Counted from the first letter of the stretch, positions 1-12,200 are shown. The stretch is DNA of 64,000 bases from Yamagishiella unicocca (GCA_003116995.1 BDSL01000122.1:62001-126000), one strand, 5' to 3'. Numbers and translations are program-made. The notes: generated by a model from the sequence alone, not told the origin.

Positions 1-301
1 GGAATCGCTGCCACTTTGACTCCTTAGCGGACTTCCAGGCATCATAAAATCTATGTTAACGGCCTCTTAGGCCGTGTGTACTGTCGCCGCACCGAAGCCT
101 TGCAATTGTTCTGGATTTTAGCACACAGATGCCCCAGTTGTGTCGATGCCGCAAAGGATGATCCTCTATTTCATTTAGGTACGACGTTTTCCATATACCG
201 GACGGACAGCGTTCCTACCCAGGAGGCCAAGTTGGTTGCTAGCGACCAGCCGACAGCCCCCTTGCAGACAGTAACCTAAGAGTGCAACTATTATAAATTT
301 A
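1..301. other. window edge and upstream region of CenH3
   Basis: No gene is recognised. A 67-codon open frame at 76-279 resembles nothing known and lacks clear splice context. An AT-rich stretch with TATAAAT lies at about 291-297, only a few bases before the CenH3 ATG, so it is too close to be an ordinary TATA box for that start. The stretch is probably promoter and 5' UTR. Confidence 0.4.
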
Positions 302-2515
302 ATGGCACGGACCAAGCAAACTAACCCGGTGGGGCCATATCGCTGCGGTCAAAGCTTGACCATGCTTCACTAGCCCATTAACTAGAAGATGAAGTACAGG
401 CCTGCACCGCCTAACCTGTCAGCTGCACCGATGGAGGTACTTGTTTGCCGCACCGCCTTCAGGGGAAACAAGGGCGCAAATCAGTCGGCGCAGGTGCACA
501 AGGCACGCCGGCGAAGCGGGGCACTAAAGCTGTGAAATCCACGCCCACGCGCGCTGGCCGGAGTCCAGCCGCTGAGCCTCCAGCCCCCCGACGTGAGCCG
601 GTGGGGGCAATCCACATTTTGGAGCCGCCAGGGGGCCTATAGGCGCTTCGGGGGGGCGGACAACGCAGCGTGCATCAACCCAGCACCCCTCCCTGAGTCA
701 GCACAAGAAGCCGGTGCCTGCTGGGGCCCCGGGGTGACCCTGCACGCAGCTGAGGGCTCGCAAGCTGCTGCTGCGGGGACCTTGCGGGGGGCCAGCTCCT
801 GCTCCTGCTCTCCCACACCCCTTTTTCGCAGTAGCAGCCCACGTTCCGCTCCTGATAGCCCCATCCGGCACCATAGCGCTCCGGTCAGGCGCAGCACGTG
901 GTAGCCTGTCCCAGCAGCGTCCCCCCGGCACCCGCACCACAACAGAGGGCTGATGGCGGCGCTCCTCCGCCCTGCACCGCACGACGCAGGCAAGCACCGC
1001 TACCGACCGGGCACGTTGGCGCTACGGGAGATCCGCAAGTACCAGAAGTCCACCGACCTGCTCATTCGCAAACTGCCCTTCTCCCGCCTGGTGGGTAGCC
1101 GGCGGGCGTCCAGGTCGCTGGGTGGGTTCAGGGGAAACCCGTGGACCCACCCACAGGCCCAGGCTGCTGGGTGGGTGGTGAAACATAAGGCCCAGGCTGC
1201 TGGATGGGTGGTGCAGGCGCCTGGCTGAGACGGGCCTACCAACGGTGGCCAGCGCAGGGTGTCCGCGCGCCACTCCAGGATAGGGAGCGGGGCAATGAAC
1301 TTGGAACGTGGGAGTAGTGGTGCCTTTTTCGCTGCCCTGTCCACCCACTTTGTGAATGACAGTGCCGCTGGCCCGTCCGCTTGCCTGCGGGTGGCGGTGA
1401 TGTGCTGGTGGTGTGGTGGTGGTGGCAGGTCCGCGAGATCAGCAACCAGATGTTGCGAGAGCCGTTCCGCTGGACGGCCGAGGCGCTGCTGGCGCTGCAG
1501 GAGGTGAGGAGCTGTGGGAGAAGGGGAGGAAGGGTTATTGCTGGCTGCCGGCGCAGGGCGCAGCGGTGGGAGGGAGCTTGGGGTATGCTGGCTGCCGGCG
1601 CAGGGTGCAGCAGCGGGAGGGAGAGCGAGGGGCTTGGCACCTAGCCGCTCTGTCTCGTCGTATGGTACTTTTACATGCGGTGGGGCCTCCTGAGCTGTTG
1701 CCCCTCCCTGTCACTCGACAGCTCGCCACTGTCCCTGTACTTGGGAACCGGTCGGCGTCCTGTCACCCTCCAATCCGACTCGTGCTTCCAACTCCCCACC
1801 CCACCACCACCGCCGAAGGCTATGCACCAGCTACACTTGCCATGTCAAGTAACCGGTCCTTTTTTGTTCTACACTTGCCATGTCGAGTAACCTGCTTCTT
1901 TTCTAAAACCCTGAAACCGCACCATCAGGCCAGTGAGGACATGCTCACGCACTTGTTAGAGGACTGCAATCTATGCGCCATCCACGCCAAGCGGGTCACG
2001 ATCAGTGAGTCGCCTCCCGCCGCCCCAAGTGCTGTGGGCGTGGGTACGGCTGTGGGCGTGGGTACGGCTGTGGTGGGCCGCGGGACACAATCGCCCCTCG
2101 TTTTTTGAGGCCAGAGAGGATTTACGTTTTTATGGGAGGGGGGCTACACGGGCGTATCCCGACTGGGCGTATGCGTGGGCGGTCTCCGTATCTGCGTGGG
2201 GGTTTGGAGGAAGACCCGTGGATGCGAGGGAAAAACCGTTTAGAACAGACGTTTGAGACGTGGGGGAGGGGGCTAGAAGCCCGGTTACACGACATAGGAG
2301 ACGGAGGACAGAAATTAGCGGGCGGTCAGTCCTGCCTGGGCGGGTCAGTCGACACCGACCTGCTGGCCGGGCGGCAGCCCCGCCTCATCGGGTCGCCCGA
2401 CAACCGCCTCCTCCCGCCAACCACCAACCGCTCCTGCTCCCCATCCGCAGTGCCCAAGGACATGCAGCTTGCGCGAAGAATCCGGGGCCCCGTTTACGGC
2501 ATCTCCAGCAACTGA
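302..2515 (+). CDS. CENH3: centromeric histone H3 variant (CenH3/CENP-A family)
   Basis: Six exons join in frame: 302-328, 463-592, 990-1090, 1429-1503, 1929-2004, 2451-2515, giving 157 aa. The tail opens MARTKQT like canonical H3, then departs into a Lys/Arg/Pro/Ala-rich tail to about residue 53. The fold starts at KHRYRPGT and contains [33 protein letters not shown] and [12 protein letters not shown]. Centromere-type marks are loop 1, one residue longer than in H3 ([14 protein letters not shown]), Trp101 with the plant-CenH3-like RWTAEAL, and a divergent C-terminal tail (PVYGISSN). The protein replaces H3 in centromeric nucleosomes and specifies kinetochore position. Canonical algal H3 genes usually sit in histone clusters; this one stands alone and is intron-rich. 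The Met at the last junction is split (A|TG), and all introns are GT-AG. Exons 3-6 are near certain; exon 1 rests on the MARTKQT match and the phase fit. Confidence 0.92.
1155..1213. repeat. 26-bp direct repeat in CenH3 intron 3
   Basis: Two copies at 1155-1180 and 1188-1213 differ at one base, with a 33 bp period. They lie wholly in the intron 1091-1428. A second short duplication (GGCTGCCGGCGCAGGG) lies in intron 4 near 1551 and 1589. Confidence 0.8.
1840..1905. repeat. paired repeat units in CenH3 intron 4 (family C-like)
   Basis: ACTTGCCATGTC followed by (A/G)AGTAACC occurs twice, near 1836 and 1871. The AACCGGT-type core resembles the AACCGG/ACCGGGTC repeat seen in other introns of the window. 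The preceding GCTATGCACCAGCTACA recurs with one difference near 31397 in intron 1 of the OPR gene. Confidence 0.55.
2213..2257 (+). repeat. dispersed intronic repeat, family A, copy in CenH3 intron 5
   Basis: Contains GAGGAAGACCCGTGGATGCG, then an A-run, then CCGTTTAGAACAGACG. The same block recurs in introns of the OPR, Canopy-like and GBP-like genes. Confidence 0.85.
2273..2315 (+). repeat. dispersed intronic repeat, family C, in CenH3 intron 5
   Basis: CCCGGTTACACGACATA followed by a purine-rich GGAGACGGAGGACAGAAAT. A close relative lies at 37122-37168 in the Canopy-like gene, also just downstream of a family A copy. Confidence 0.75.
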
Positions 2516-2672
2516 TCTCAGCCAGGGCAAATTGTTTGCTTACGCAAGCAAGAGCGTTGACATAGGCCCCCAAAGCCCTGTACGGCAAGTCCGGGCCATT
2601 CCCCCGGGGCTTTCGTGGTCTCGCCGGGCGCGTTAGCTGTTGAGCCGGGGGGGCCGGCTTGCGGTTAGGGCG

Positions 2673-2677
2673 TGTAA
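2673..2677 (+). terminator. candidate polyadenylation signal TGTAA for CenH3
   Basis: TGTAA is the usual volvocine poly(A) signal and lies 158 bp after the stop codon. A five-base match is weak on its own. Confidence 0.45.
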
Positions 2678-5544
2678 GTTTTTATTGAACTGGCACATCC
2701 TCGCAGTTCGTTGGAAGTGATATGTTCGGGCCGCAGGCCCTAGCAACGGTGAGGCATGCCCGCCTGACACAGGCGCAGTGCAGTGCGGTGGAACGAACGA
2801 ACGGATGTTACGACGCGGATGCTCCCACTGGTGGCCTTCTTATCGTTCACGCACATGCCGCAATGCGTCCCCTGCTGCGTCTCGTTGGGGGCAGCGTGGG
2901 GCAATGCGAGGGCGGTGCACGGGCGTACGGTCGGGGAGTTGAGTTAACTGGTGTGTGGGGGGCGCTGGCCATGATGGCCCGAGAAGAAGTACAATGGCTG
3001 TACGACAGTACGACTACAAACGTGCGCACCTCACATCGGTGCGTTACTGCGTCGTGGCCCTCTCCCTTGCATGGTGCCCGGAGCGGCTGCAGGGAGGGTG
3101 CGCGGCGGCTGTCGGACCCGAGGGGACGGCATGCAGGCATGTGGCGTTGATGTTGGTGGCGGTATCTTGCCACGGCGGGGCTCTCCAATCTCGACAATGT
3201 ATGGTACTTTATGCACGAAGGCGATGCAACCTTTGCGGATTACACTTACGGTGCCAATGCAGGCGGCTGCGAGCCTATCCTAGCGATCGGGAACGAGCCG
3301 CATCCGGCCGCGAGGGGCATCACCATGATCTCGACCCACGGGTCGCGAAGGGCGACGCAGCCCTCAGCTGCATTTCTTTTTGACACGTTGAGGCAGCACA
3401 CCGGTATCTCACTCTGCAGGGCCCATCGCCGCGTCTTACCGACGCGCAACGGCCGCAGTCGGGCAACTGAAGTCAGGGATTTTCAAATGACCAATGGCCG
3501 TACGGAATGGGACGTCGCAATTAAATTATCGGGGAGAATTATCGGCCCCTCACCACGCAATTAGGCAATGCCATCCTAAGGACAGGTTTCATACGGAAGA
3601 CCCTGGCAGTCCGAACCACGCGTTTGTGAATTTCGGGCCACGACGGTTGCGCGCAGCCCATTCACCAACCTTAGTCACACGCAGTCGCTCACCGCGCTTG
3701 TGCGCTTCCACACAAGTTACACGGCGCCCAGCCGTCCAACTCATATTGCCTCAGTTCGGGTGCTCCGTGTCGTGTCTTCGCTGCCTTGTTTGGGGCTGCG
3801 CCCGCTATTGCGCCCTAGCGCCCCGGCGGTCTAGTTGGTGCCTTATTTGCTCGGTGGGTGCAAAAGCCTCTTCTCCTTCCTCTCCTTCAGCAAAGCGTGA
3901 CGATATGCGCGGCAGCACTTGGCTATAATCCCGTCAGCACGACCATCCTCCCCACAACCCCCGCCAAGACGCGGCCCTGCGGGTCCCGTCCCTATGAGCG
4001 CCCCGTGCCTTCCTGTGGCCTGAGTTCGGCGCAGTGGATAGATAGTGCACATGCCAAGCTCCCAAAAACGCACGCTAGCGCACCGTCGGGCAGCAACCTT
4101 GGGAGTAGCATGACGCCATGGCCCGTGAGACCAGTAGACCGTGATGGCCGGCATCCGCAGCAGCAGTCCGTGATATCACGACTCTTGCGTACCTTGACTA
4201 TATCACGACCGCATCATAATCTAAAAACCTAACCTCACATTCACTATGCAATGCTACCTTCACACAACGAGGATCGTGCGTTCGTTAAATCGACACAAAC
4301 TGCTTGCCGGGTCATCTGCCCCGCCGTAGGCTTACGACCGCTTTTGGAGAGCATCCGTTCCAGCGACCTGCCTGATCGGCTCCCCGACAACTGCTCGGCA
4401 TCTTCGCTGGTGGCTGTGCGTTATCGTCAGGTAGGGCGGGGGAGTGTTCGGGATCGGAACGGGCGAACGGGCTGTCAGCTTAGGCTCACCCAAGTCCGCA
4501 CTACCGAAATGCGGTTTGCCCCCAACTACTTGGGATCATTACATACAGTGTCTGGTGTTAGCGTAGAGGCTAGCGTTGCAGACGGCCTGCTCTTTGCCCA
4601 CAGCATGACTCATGAAGGCAACCGCGCCTGTCTTCTACGCCGTGTGTCTAGGGACCGTGCGGGGTTACAGGGGGTAGGGAGCCGCGCCTGCCCATGGCTT
4701 AGCCCCGCCGCTGGACCCCTTCAGGTTGCCCTCCGGATACGAGTCACCCTACTCGAGCTTCAGGGATGCCCCGCGACCCAGTGACGCCTTGCTACTCGAC
4801 GCTTTGGAGGTACGGCAGTCGGGCACGCTTCCCAATTTCCCGCTTGGCCTTGCCACAGCCGGCGGGCTGGACACATGATAATGTTTGCGCGCGGGCTTGG
4901 CCCTTCCAACACTTAGGTCCCTCCTGAAGAGCGTAAGCAGCTAAGCCGTTCCCCGACACTTTTTCGGAACTATCCCGTTCGCAAGGATAAGCTGTGGTGC
5001 GGCTGTGATGGACCTTCCCAAACCCCTTGCATGATTTAAATTAAGGAGTATTGCGCTTCTACTTAAGGAAATTTGGTCCTCAAGGTGGAAACGCAGCAAC
5101 GCATGCATATCGACACTTCAGACAGCTCCACAACAGCCCGGCGCAAAAGTCTAGATGTACTATCGTTTGAAAGTATTATGTATGTGTACAATGTGCCAAG
5201 ATGAATGCCATTAACCCGAGTCCCATCCCTTTTTGACCTGACACGCAAGCGCGTTGCATTGAAGACAACCGTCTATCTTGCTCGAGGCTTACCGGCCTAA
5301 GCAGTTGCATTTATATAAAATAGTTTACAGTAGGAAAATTAGCATACGTCCGGGCTCGGGTTGTATGCGCCGCCTTCAAACTTAGGCTTTCGCGAGCGAC
5401 TCCGCTTGCTGTTGCTCGAATTGGGACTGCAAAGGAAAAACGGCACTCACAGGTTTACTTCATCGGGTTCGACCACACTTACACACAGGGTGGCTGCGCT
5501 CAGAGACGCTAGCTGCCTCAACCCTTGTCTTTTGGCCGGGCGTC
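2678..5544. other. intergenic, no recognisable gene
   Basis: About 2.9 kb with shifting base composition. The longest open frame, at 4251-4784 (177 codons), has no family motif, no low-complexity signature and no convincing splice partners. No tRNA cloverleaf was found. Part of the right end may be 5' UTR or an upstream exon of the phosphatase gene. Confidence 0.4.
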
Positions 5545-8500
5545 ATGGGGCGCCCAGGCTTCCACCGTGGGGCGGCCCATACCGCATCATATGTAGATGA
5601 AGTTACAAGTCGTTACAACCTGTCCAGAGCCTTCCCATTCGTCCGCCGCCTCTGTGTCTCGTCGTCCAGCCGGGTCTCCGCCTTGTCTGCGTCGCCAAGC
5701 CGAAGACGTTCGCCGGACATCAGGGCCTGGAGTGGATCACCAAGTGTCAATAGTCCAGTTGTTTCGACCTCAGGGACAGTGCGGCATGCCTCTGGGAACA
5801 AGGGCTCTCGGCTGCGCGTCGCCGTTGACGTAGACGAAGGTGTGTCAACTCATACCGCATCGCCATATTGCTGCTTCTCGATTCATTACTTACACCTAAT
5901 AGCAACACACCTGGAAGCCGCACCAGCCGTCAGGCCGTCACCCGCCGCGACGAATGGCCTGTTGCACACATGCGGCGCCTGCGCCTGCCGGGAGTAGCAA
6001 GCGGCGCTTGCACCGCGATTCGAACTCGCACGGGGCACTGAACGGGGCCCTTGCGGACGGCGACGGGGCCCGGGTGGATAGCCGCACACCGCAGCGTAGC
6101 TCGTAGACCGTAGCTCGTAGAAGAAGCCACCCCCTGGCCTCACCTCGCATTCGCTTCCTCCTCACCTCCTTCCTCGCTCCCACTCGTATACCCACCCGTA
6201 TACCCTGCCACACCCCCAACTGCCACTCCGCCGCCCCGCTCCGTCCCCTTGTGCCCACCCTCACCCGCGCCGCAACGTCCTTCGTCCGTCCGCAGTGCTG
6301 GGGCGGTTCGTTTTCGCGCTCAACCTGTTCTGCAAGGACCGATACAACATGGAGTACGCAGTTAGCGATTACTGGATATACGAGTTTGCAAAGGTAAGCT
6401 CCTGGCTAGCTCACCTTTCAGGACCCAGGCCCACGAGAGCGTCGCGCCGCTCTCATTACCCACGTACACCTTGCACAGTAGCAGCAAGGGGACGACGCTG
6501 CAGCGGCGGCGGACAGGACCCCAGGGGCAGCTCACCCCCCCCCCCCAAACACACACGCTGCGTTGGGCTGGGCGTCGGGCCCTCCTGGGTGGACGGAGGC
6601 GGGGTGTCAAATGGGGCCGTGACCCACGGGTCAAGCCGTCTTGGACGAGCCACCGCTCCCCGTAGGCCTGGTGCGGGTTGCATGCGTCCGGCGGCACACA
6701 CGCACCGTCCTGCACTGACGAACTGGCGCAGACCCACGGGTCAGGGACGTGCGGCGGCGCCGCCTGGGCCGGCGTGGTGTGGCCCCAGCGTCGGCCTTTG
6801 CAACGGAGGGCGGGTTGGGGCCGCTCTCCGTTGGAAAGGCTGACGCTGGGGCCACACCGCCATGGAGGGCGGGTTGGGGCCGCCAAGCCGCCCTCCCTTA
6901 GGAGGGCTGAGGCCGAGGTCACAACACTCCAGGGCTGTGCATCGGCACCAGGTCGAAGGGGTAGAGTATGCGGTATCTGCCCCCCGAGGAAGTGTGCAGA
7001 GGTCGAAGGGGTATGCGGTATCCGCCCCCCGAAGAAGAGACGCGGCGCAGGGTTGGGGTGGAGGTCCCCACACGCCACCTGCCGCCGGCACCCCGCCGTG
7101 ATCCCAGCACCCCGCCCCCGCTGCTGCCCCCGCGCCGGCTGCCCCCCGCGGCTCAGATCTGGGACTGCAGCCAAGAAAAGTCGAACCACATCGTTCACGA
7201 GTTCTTCAAGTCGCAGCACTTCACGGAGGGGATACCGGTCATACCGGGTGCGTGCTTGGGGGGGGAGGGGAGGGGAGCGGGGGAGGGGAGGGGAGCGGAG
7301 GAGGGGAGGGGAGCGGGGGAGGGGAGCGGGGGGTGGGAGGGGAGGGGAGCGGGGGAGAGGAGCGGGGGGTGGGAGGGGAGGGGAGCGGGGGAGGGGAGCG
7401 GGGGGTGGGAGGGGAGGGGAGCGGGGGAGGGGAGGGGAGCGGGGGAGGGGAGGGGAGCGGGGGTGAGGAACCTGGGGAGGGGACCGGGAGAGGGACCGGA
7501 CAAAGGAAGCGACAAGTGAGGCAACCAGGTGTGCAGGGGTTGCCGCCTTCCCCTGGGACGGAGAGACACCCCCCGACCGCGCAACCGCCCCACCCTGCAC
7601 TCACCGACCCCTCCCCACGCACTCGTGCGGTTCTGGTCTGTGGCTCCTGCCCTCAGGTGCCGTCGAGGCGCTGACGCGGCTGTCGGAAGCGAACTACGAG
7701 CTGGTGGTTGTGACGAGCAGGCAGCACGTGATCCAGGACGTTACCCTGGACTGGCTGGACCGGCATTACGGGGGGCTGTTCCAGGTGGGGGAGATGACGC
7801 GGGCGGGTGGGGGGGAGGAAGCGTAGAAACGCGTGTTGGTTGCATGGGCAGGAGGGGAACTGGGGGCCGCTCCTGTCGTGTTGGTCGCATTGGGAGGAGG
7901 GAGACTGGGGGCCGCTCCAGGGATGGTTGCTTTGATGCTGGCGGATTTTTACGGGTTGAAAGGCAGGCGGATAGCCGGGACCGATGGCACACGAGGAGTC
8001 ACACAGCATGTCTTCATGCTCCCGTCCCACCCGCCCACACCCACACCCACAAAACCCGTCCACACATGCAGGAGGTGTACTTCGGCAACCACTTTGCGCT
8101 TGAAGGCACCAGCCGCAAGAAGTCGGACATCTGCCGGTAGGGAGCGGGCCGCGGCAGTGGTGGGGCCGCCAGGGAGTTGACTCCAACGTGCTATGGGAGG
8201 CGGTGGCGGCGGTGGCTTCGCGGGGGGGGGGCAATGAGATACAGCCCGAGGGAGGGACCGTGGCAGCTTGCAACTGCCCTCCTTCCCCCCCCCTCATTCC
8301 CCTCCGCAGCCCCACACGCATTCCCCCATCCTCCCCTCCCGACATGTTCCCGCCCCCAGAACAATCGGCGCCCACGTGCTGATCGACGACAACCCGTCGT
8401 ACGCCCTGGAGTGCGCTTCCGCGGGCATCAACGTGCTGCTGTACGACTGGGAGGGGGCCTATCCCTGGAGCAAGCTGCCGGCGACGGGGTGAGCGACGCA

Positions 8501-8983
8501 GGGGGCGAGGTGGGGGGGAGGTGGCGGGGAGGGGTATGGAGAGGTGGCAGGGGGAAGAGATATGGAGAGTTGGCGGGGGAAGGGATATGGAGAGGTGGCG
8601 GGGGACGGGAATATGGAGAGAGTTGGCGGGGAGAGACGGGTATGGAGAGGTGGCGGGGAGGGAGGGGTATGGCCGCGACGGAGGGTAGCGTGCAGGCGCG
8701 GTTTGCGCAGTGGCGGGGAGAGGGGGGGGGAAGTGCCGCCAGTGTAGGCGGGTGCAGGGAGTGGCGGGCGCAGGGAGTGGCGGGCGCACGATCGCCAATG
8801 TATGTGTATGGGTGTTCCCCGTCCGCCGTCCTTGACCCCCTCCCTCCCTCCCCCCCCCGCCTGATTCCGGCCGCCCACAGGGTCCACAACCAGGAGCTCA
8901 TCCAGGTGGTCCGTGACTGGCGGGAGGTGGAGTCCGCGCTGGCGACGCTAGTGCCGAACCAGCGGGAGGAGCCAGACAGCTAG
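5545..8983 (+). CDS. HAD-superfamily 5' nucleotidase-like phosphatase (NT5C type)
   Basis: Seven exons join in frame: 5545-5839, 6296-6393, 7157-7247, 7657-7784, 8072-8136, 8360-8488, 8881-8983, giving 302 aa. All four HAD motifs are visible: the nucleophile box VAVDVDEVLGRF (Asp95, Asp97), motif II VVVTSRQ, the motif III lysine in SRKKSDIC, and motif IV LIDDNPSYA (Asp235/Asp236). HEFFKSQHF, EGIPVIPGA and EVYFGNHFAL match a plant/algal family annotated as 5'(3')-deoxyribonucleotidase-like. Such enzymes remove phosphate from nucleoside monophosphates; the actual substrate here is unknown. Residues 1-90 are rich in Ser, Arg and Ala and could be an organelle transit peptide. The start at 5545 is the first Met of the open frame and could be wrong if another 5' exon exists. 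Introns 3 and 6 are packed with G-rich repeats. Confidence 0.85.
6777..6857. repeat. imperfect inverted repeat (hairpin) in an intron
   Basis: The 32-nt arms at 6777-6808 and 6826-6857 pair with two mismatches around a 17-nt loop. Arms begin and end with GTGTGGCCCCAGCG and its complement. It lies inside intron 2 of the phosphatase gene. It could be a small transposon remnant or a foldback RNA precursor. Confidence 0.75.
7255..7475 (+). repeat. G-rich minisatellite in phosphatase intron 3
   Basis: About 220 bp made of GGGGAGGGGAGCGGGGGA-type units, with longer units of about 40 bp containing GCGGGGGGTGGG. Dozens of G-runs of three or more would permit many G-quadruplexes in the transcribed strand. 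It starts a few bases after the 5' splice site at 7248. Confidence 0.9.
8497..8720 (+). repeat. degenerate minisatellite in phosphatase intron 6
   Basis: Repeats of GGAGAGGTGGCGGGGA-like units separated by GGTATGGAGAG or GATATGGAGAG. The array starts just after the 5' splice site at 8489. Confidence 0.8.
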
Positions 8984-9198
8984 CGCACTCCGAACCGCCC
9001 GGGGGAAAAACCCGCATGACGTGGCACCCCACATGACGTGGCACCCCGCAGGGCGTGTCCACCACCTGCGAGCTGCTGAGTCCACCGGGCGTTGCTGTCG
9101 CCGCCGCCGCTGCTGCTGATGCGGGGGGGGGGCAGCGCTGGACCAACACCGCGGCAGCCCGACCAGGGCGCGGTGGCGGTCAGAAGCTTAGCTGTGAG

Positions 9199-9203
9199 TG
9201 TAA
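9199..9203 (+). terminator. candidate polyadenylation signal TGTAA for the phosphatase gene
   Basis: TGTAA lies 216 bp after the stop codon, a usual distance for algal 3' UTRs. Confidence 0.45.
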
Positions 9204-12200
9204 CTACTTGTAGATGTGCAGTAGCAGTACGGGTTAGCTTAGTAATAGGTACGAGCGCGCTGCGTGATTGTTGGTTGGTGTTGGTTGGGGTGTAGGTGGT
9301 GGTGGGTCTTGGACTCTTGCGTGCGGCCTGAGGGCAGGTCGCGCGCAGGTGCGTTCGAGCCGCGTTGACGGAACTGCAGGTAACGGGTCCGGCTCAGGCT
9401 AAGGCGCGGAGGGGGAGATGGAGCGGCCGATGCTGCTGCTGCGCTGGCGAAGCCGCTCAGCGACCCGCGGGTCGGCCGTCCGCGGGAAGGCACACGGAGG
9501 GTATTGGAAATGGTGTTCGCCTTGATTCAACTAGCACAGCCTGGTGCACAGATGTGCTGCCTTGCAACCGGACGTGGCGGGGCTGCTCTCTTCCTGGAGC
9601 CGTGGTGGGGGTGTGCAAAGGGGCACAGGCGTGGGGTGGGTTATCCGAAATCCGATGCATTTAGGGCTGTGAAGGCCCTCGCGGGCCTCGGCGGCGGCAG
9701 GACCGGCAGTCTGGTGTTGTCCGACAGTGATGTCATTCATTTGGGGTCCGCCGGGGCCGTCGTGTTGTCCACGGGCGCTGGACTGTGGGGCATGTGTGTG
9801 TTTTTTTACTGTCGCTGTGTGCGCGTTAGTTAATGTGGTTGATTGACAAGAGGGGGCCCTGTTCACTGCGTCGTTACGATTTGCCGTACTCCGCGACGAC
9901 GGGATTCGGGCCCAGCGCGACACCCGTCTTGCGCTGCTGCTGGGCCGGCTGAGTGTGATCTCTTGACTGGACAGCCTCGTGGCCAGGAGCCGCGGCGTGT
10001 TGTTGGGGGGCCATGATTAATTAGGACTGAGAAGGGGAGGGAGGGAGCCGAGACACCGGGGCTGGGATTCCCCAATGTGTTCCTCGCGCCGTTGGCATGC
10101 GCCTCCTCCTCCCCGCCGTCGTCATCATCACCATCGTGCCGTGGTCGTCTGGCATCTCTCCCCCTGGGTGTCGGGTCACACGACATTCGTGGAACGGACC
10201 TCTCGGGGCCCGGCCTAACATGCCCGGACAGAGGGGTGGAGAGGGCCTTGCCGCTCCAGGGGAGCCCGGGGGGACACGTGCCGCGTGCCCTTCGCTGCGC
10301 GTCGTCATCGGCCTAGGGCGCGGTGAGCCGGGCGAGAGGATCCCTGGCGGAGGATTCCTGCTGCTCGTGTTATTGGTCTCCAGGCTGCCGTCCCTGCGGC
10401 CTCATCGTGGCCGGCGGGCAGGCCGGTGATTTCCGACCACGCCTCACCCGGCGCGTTGTGGACCCATGGGTCGGCGAGCGGAAGACCCCGAGTGCGATTA
10501 TTTGTTGAGAAAGGAATATATACCGTAGCGGTATATGCTGGGGGGCTTGCAGCCGGGCGCATATATTGCGTACGGCACTGGCTTGTACGGCACTGGCGCA
10601 CCGCGAGGGTGGGCCAGGAGCGGGGGGATGAGCGGGGGCCTCCTAAGCCCCTCTGCTGGCCGATTCATGCCGAGGCTCGACGAGGACAGCCAGCCAATTC
10701 ATGCCGAGACTGGGGCTGAGTTAGTAAAGGTCCAGCTAGGGCTCGTTCGGTCGTTCGCGTGTAGCCTCGGGGCGTCTGCGAGCTTTATTGCGCTTGGCAC
10801 AGTGCCTTGGAAGTGCCACTGCAAGTATCGTGTGAATCTGCCTCCCGCGCCTGCTCCCCAGGGCTCCCCAGCCTTGCTCTGGAAAATGGCGTGGTTCGGC
10901 CAGCCCAGGTCCAGAGTAGTATGCCGCCTCGATCGCCAGTTCAAATCCGGCCGGTAGTTATTAGAACATGCAGGATGTAGGGCGGCCGCTGCTATCGTAC
11001 ACGACCTCTTGAGGGCTGGAGCGACGGTACGGACCCTTTAAGTCCAGCCTAGGGAACCGCGGCCTAAGGGTAGAACGTCGCCGGCCGTTCTGACACGACA
11101 TCTGGACCCACGACCCAATCACTGCACATGGCTCATTCAAACCGCAGGTCCCTAATGATGCTCCCCTGGCCGCCAAAACTCGTAACAACCCAGGGGCATA
11201 CGCTAGTGCACACACCCTGGTCCAGTGCTAGCTACTGCAGGTATCAGGGGTCCAGGACGATTGCGGCCGAGGGGTGGGAGCGAAAGCTGTAGGAAGGTGG
11301 CAGGGAAAACCCAGCACGGCAGGCTAAGGCATCCGAGAACTGCTGCTCCACTGGTGGAGCAAGTCAATGTGTACTGGACAACACAAATGATCGAGCTGAG
11401 GGGCGCGTGAATGGTATGGGTACCAAGAGTTTGGGTGGGTGAGGTGCACGGTTTCTGCAAGGCACGCATAGGTAGACTTGCTGCAACTGTTTCGAAAGGA
11501 ACGGGTTAAGATGACAGCTTTGCTTTCGGTTGACTTTGTCAAGGCCACTACATTCATGGTGTCTTCTTGACTGAGCCCGGTCAACCTGCTACTGTGGAGT
11601 GTGTGCCAGCGTATCGTGGAGGCCCTAAAATGTGTGCGTCTTTGAAGCCAAACTGTCCTTGTTGTCTTTGTAACTCCTAGCCGTCCGGCATCCGCGAGTA
11701 CGGTGTAAAGTGTAAGCCATGTCGGCCAAGGCGGGCGCACAGCTTGAGAAACTACTGAACACAACCCTTTGGTTACATTGTGATAAGAGTAGACTCACCA
11801 CCGTAGGAGCCATGTTGTGCTTGCTGTTATGACCACTACCATTTCCCAGGCGCTCACCATTTCGTGCCGGGCGTGGGACGGGCGTGGGCTGGCGGGCGAC
11901 GACTACAAGTCCCAAGTAGCATCATCATCACGGCCTTGGGCGCGCTGTGCATGCCGATAGGTGGGCAGCGCTGTTGAGGCGTATCTCACCCAAGTATGTT
12001 CAATTAAGCCAATGTGTCCTCCTTGTCCTTGGCTCTGGGCACGGGCAACATGTTTATCATCAAGATTTCCGCCCTTGTTGCTGGATTAGCGCATGAGGTC
12101 ACACGGGGCTTGCCACAGGCCTTAGTTCTGCGCGGGCTCAAAGGGGGAATGTTGGTGACGCTCATCCGGTTGAGTGGGCTATATGTCTCGCATGTCGATC

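Noticed and set aside
302..325. Canonical histone H3 gene
   Set aside because: Only the first seven residues match; the tail, loop 1 and C terminus are CenH3-like and the gene has five introns.
6018..6040. GCGATTCGAACTCGC near 6023, possible T-arm of a tRNA
   Set aside because: The stem is broken and no cloverleaf forms within 75 bases on either strand; it lies in an intron.
6362..7600. 412-codon minus-strand open frame
   Set aside because: Antisense to the phosphatase introns; produced by the G-rich minisatellite.
10925..10957. AGTTCAAATCCGG near 10939, B-box-like
   Set aside because: The stem does not pair and there is no A box at the right distance.
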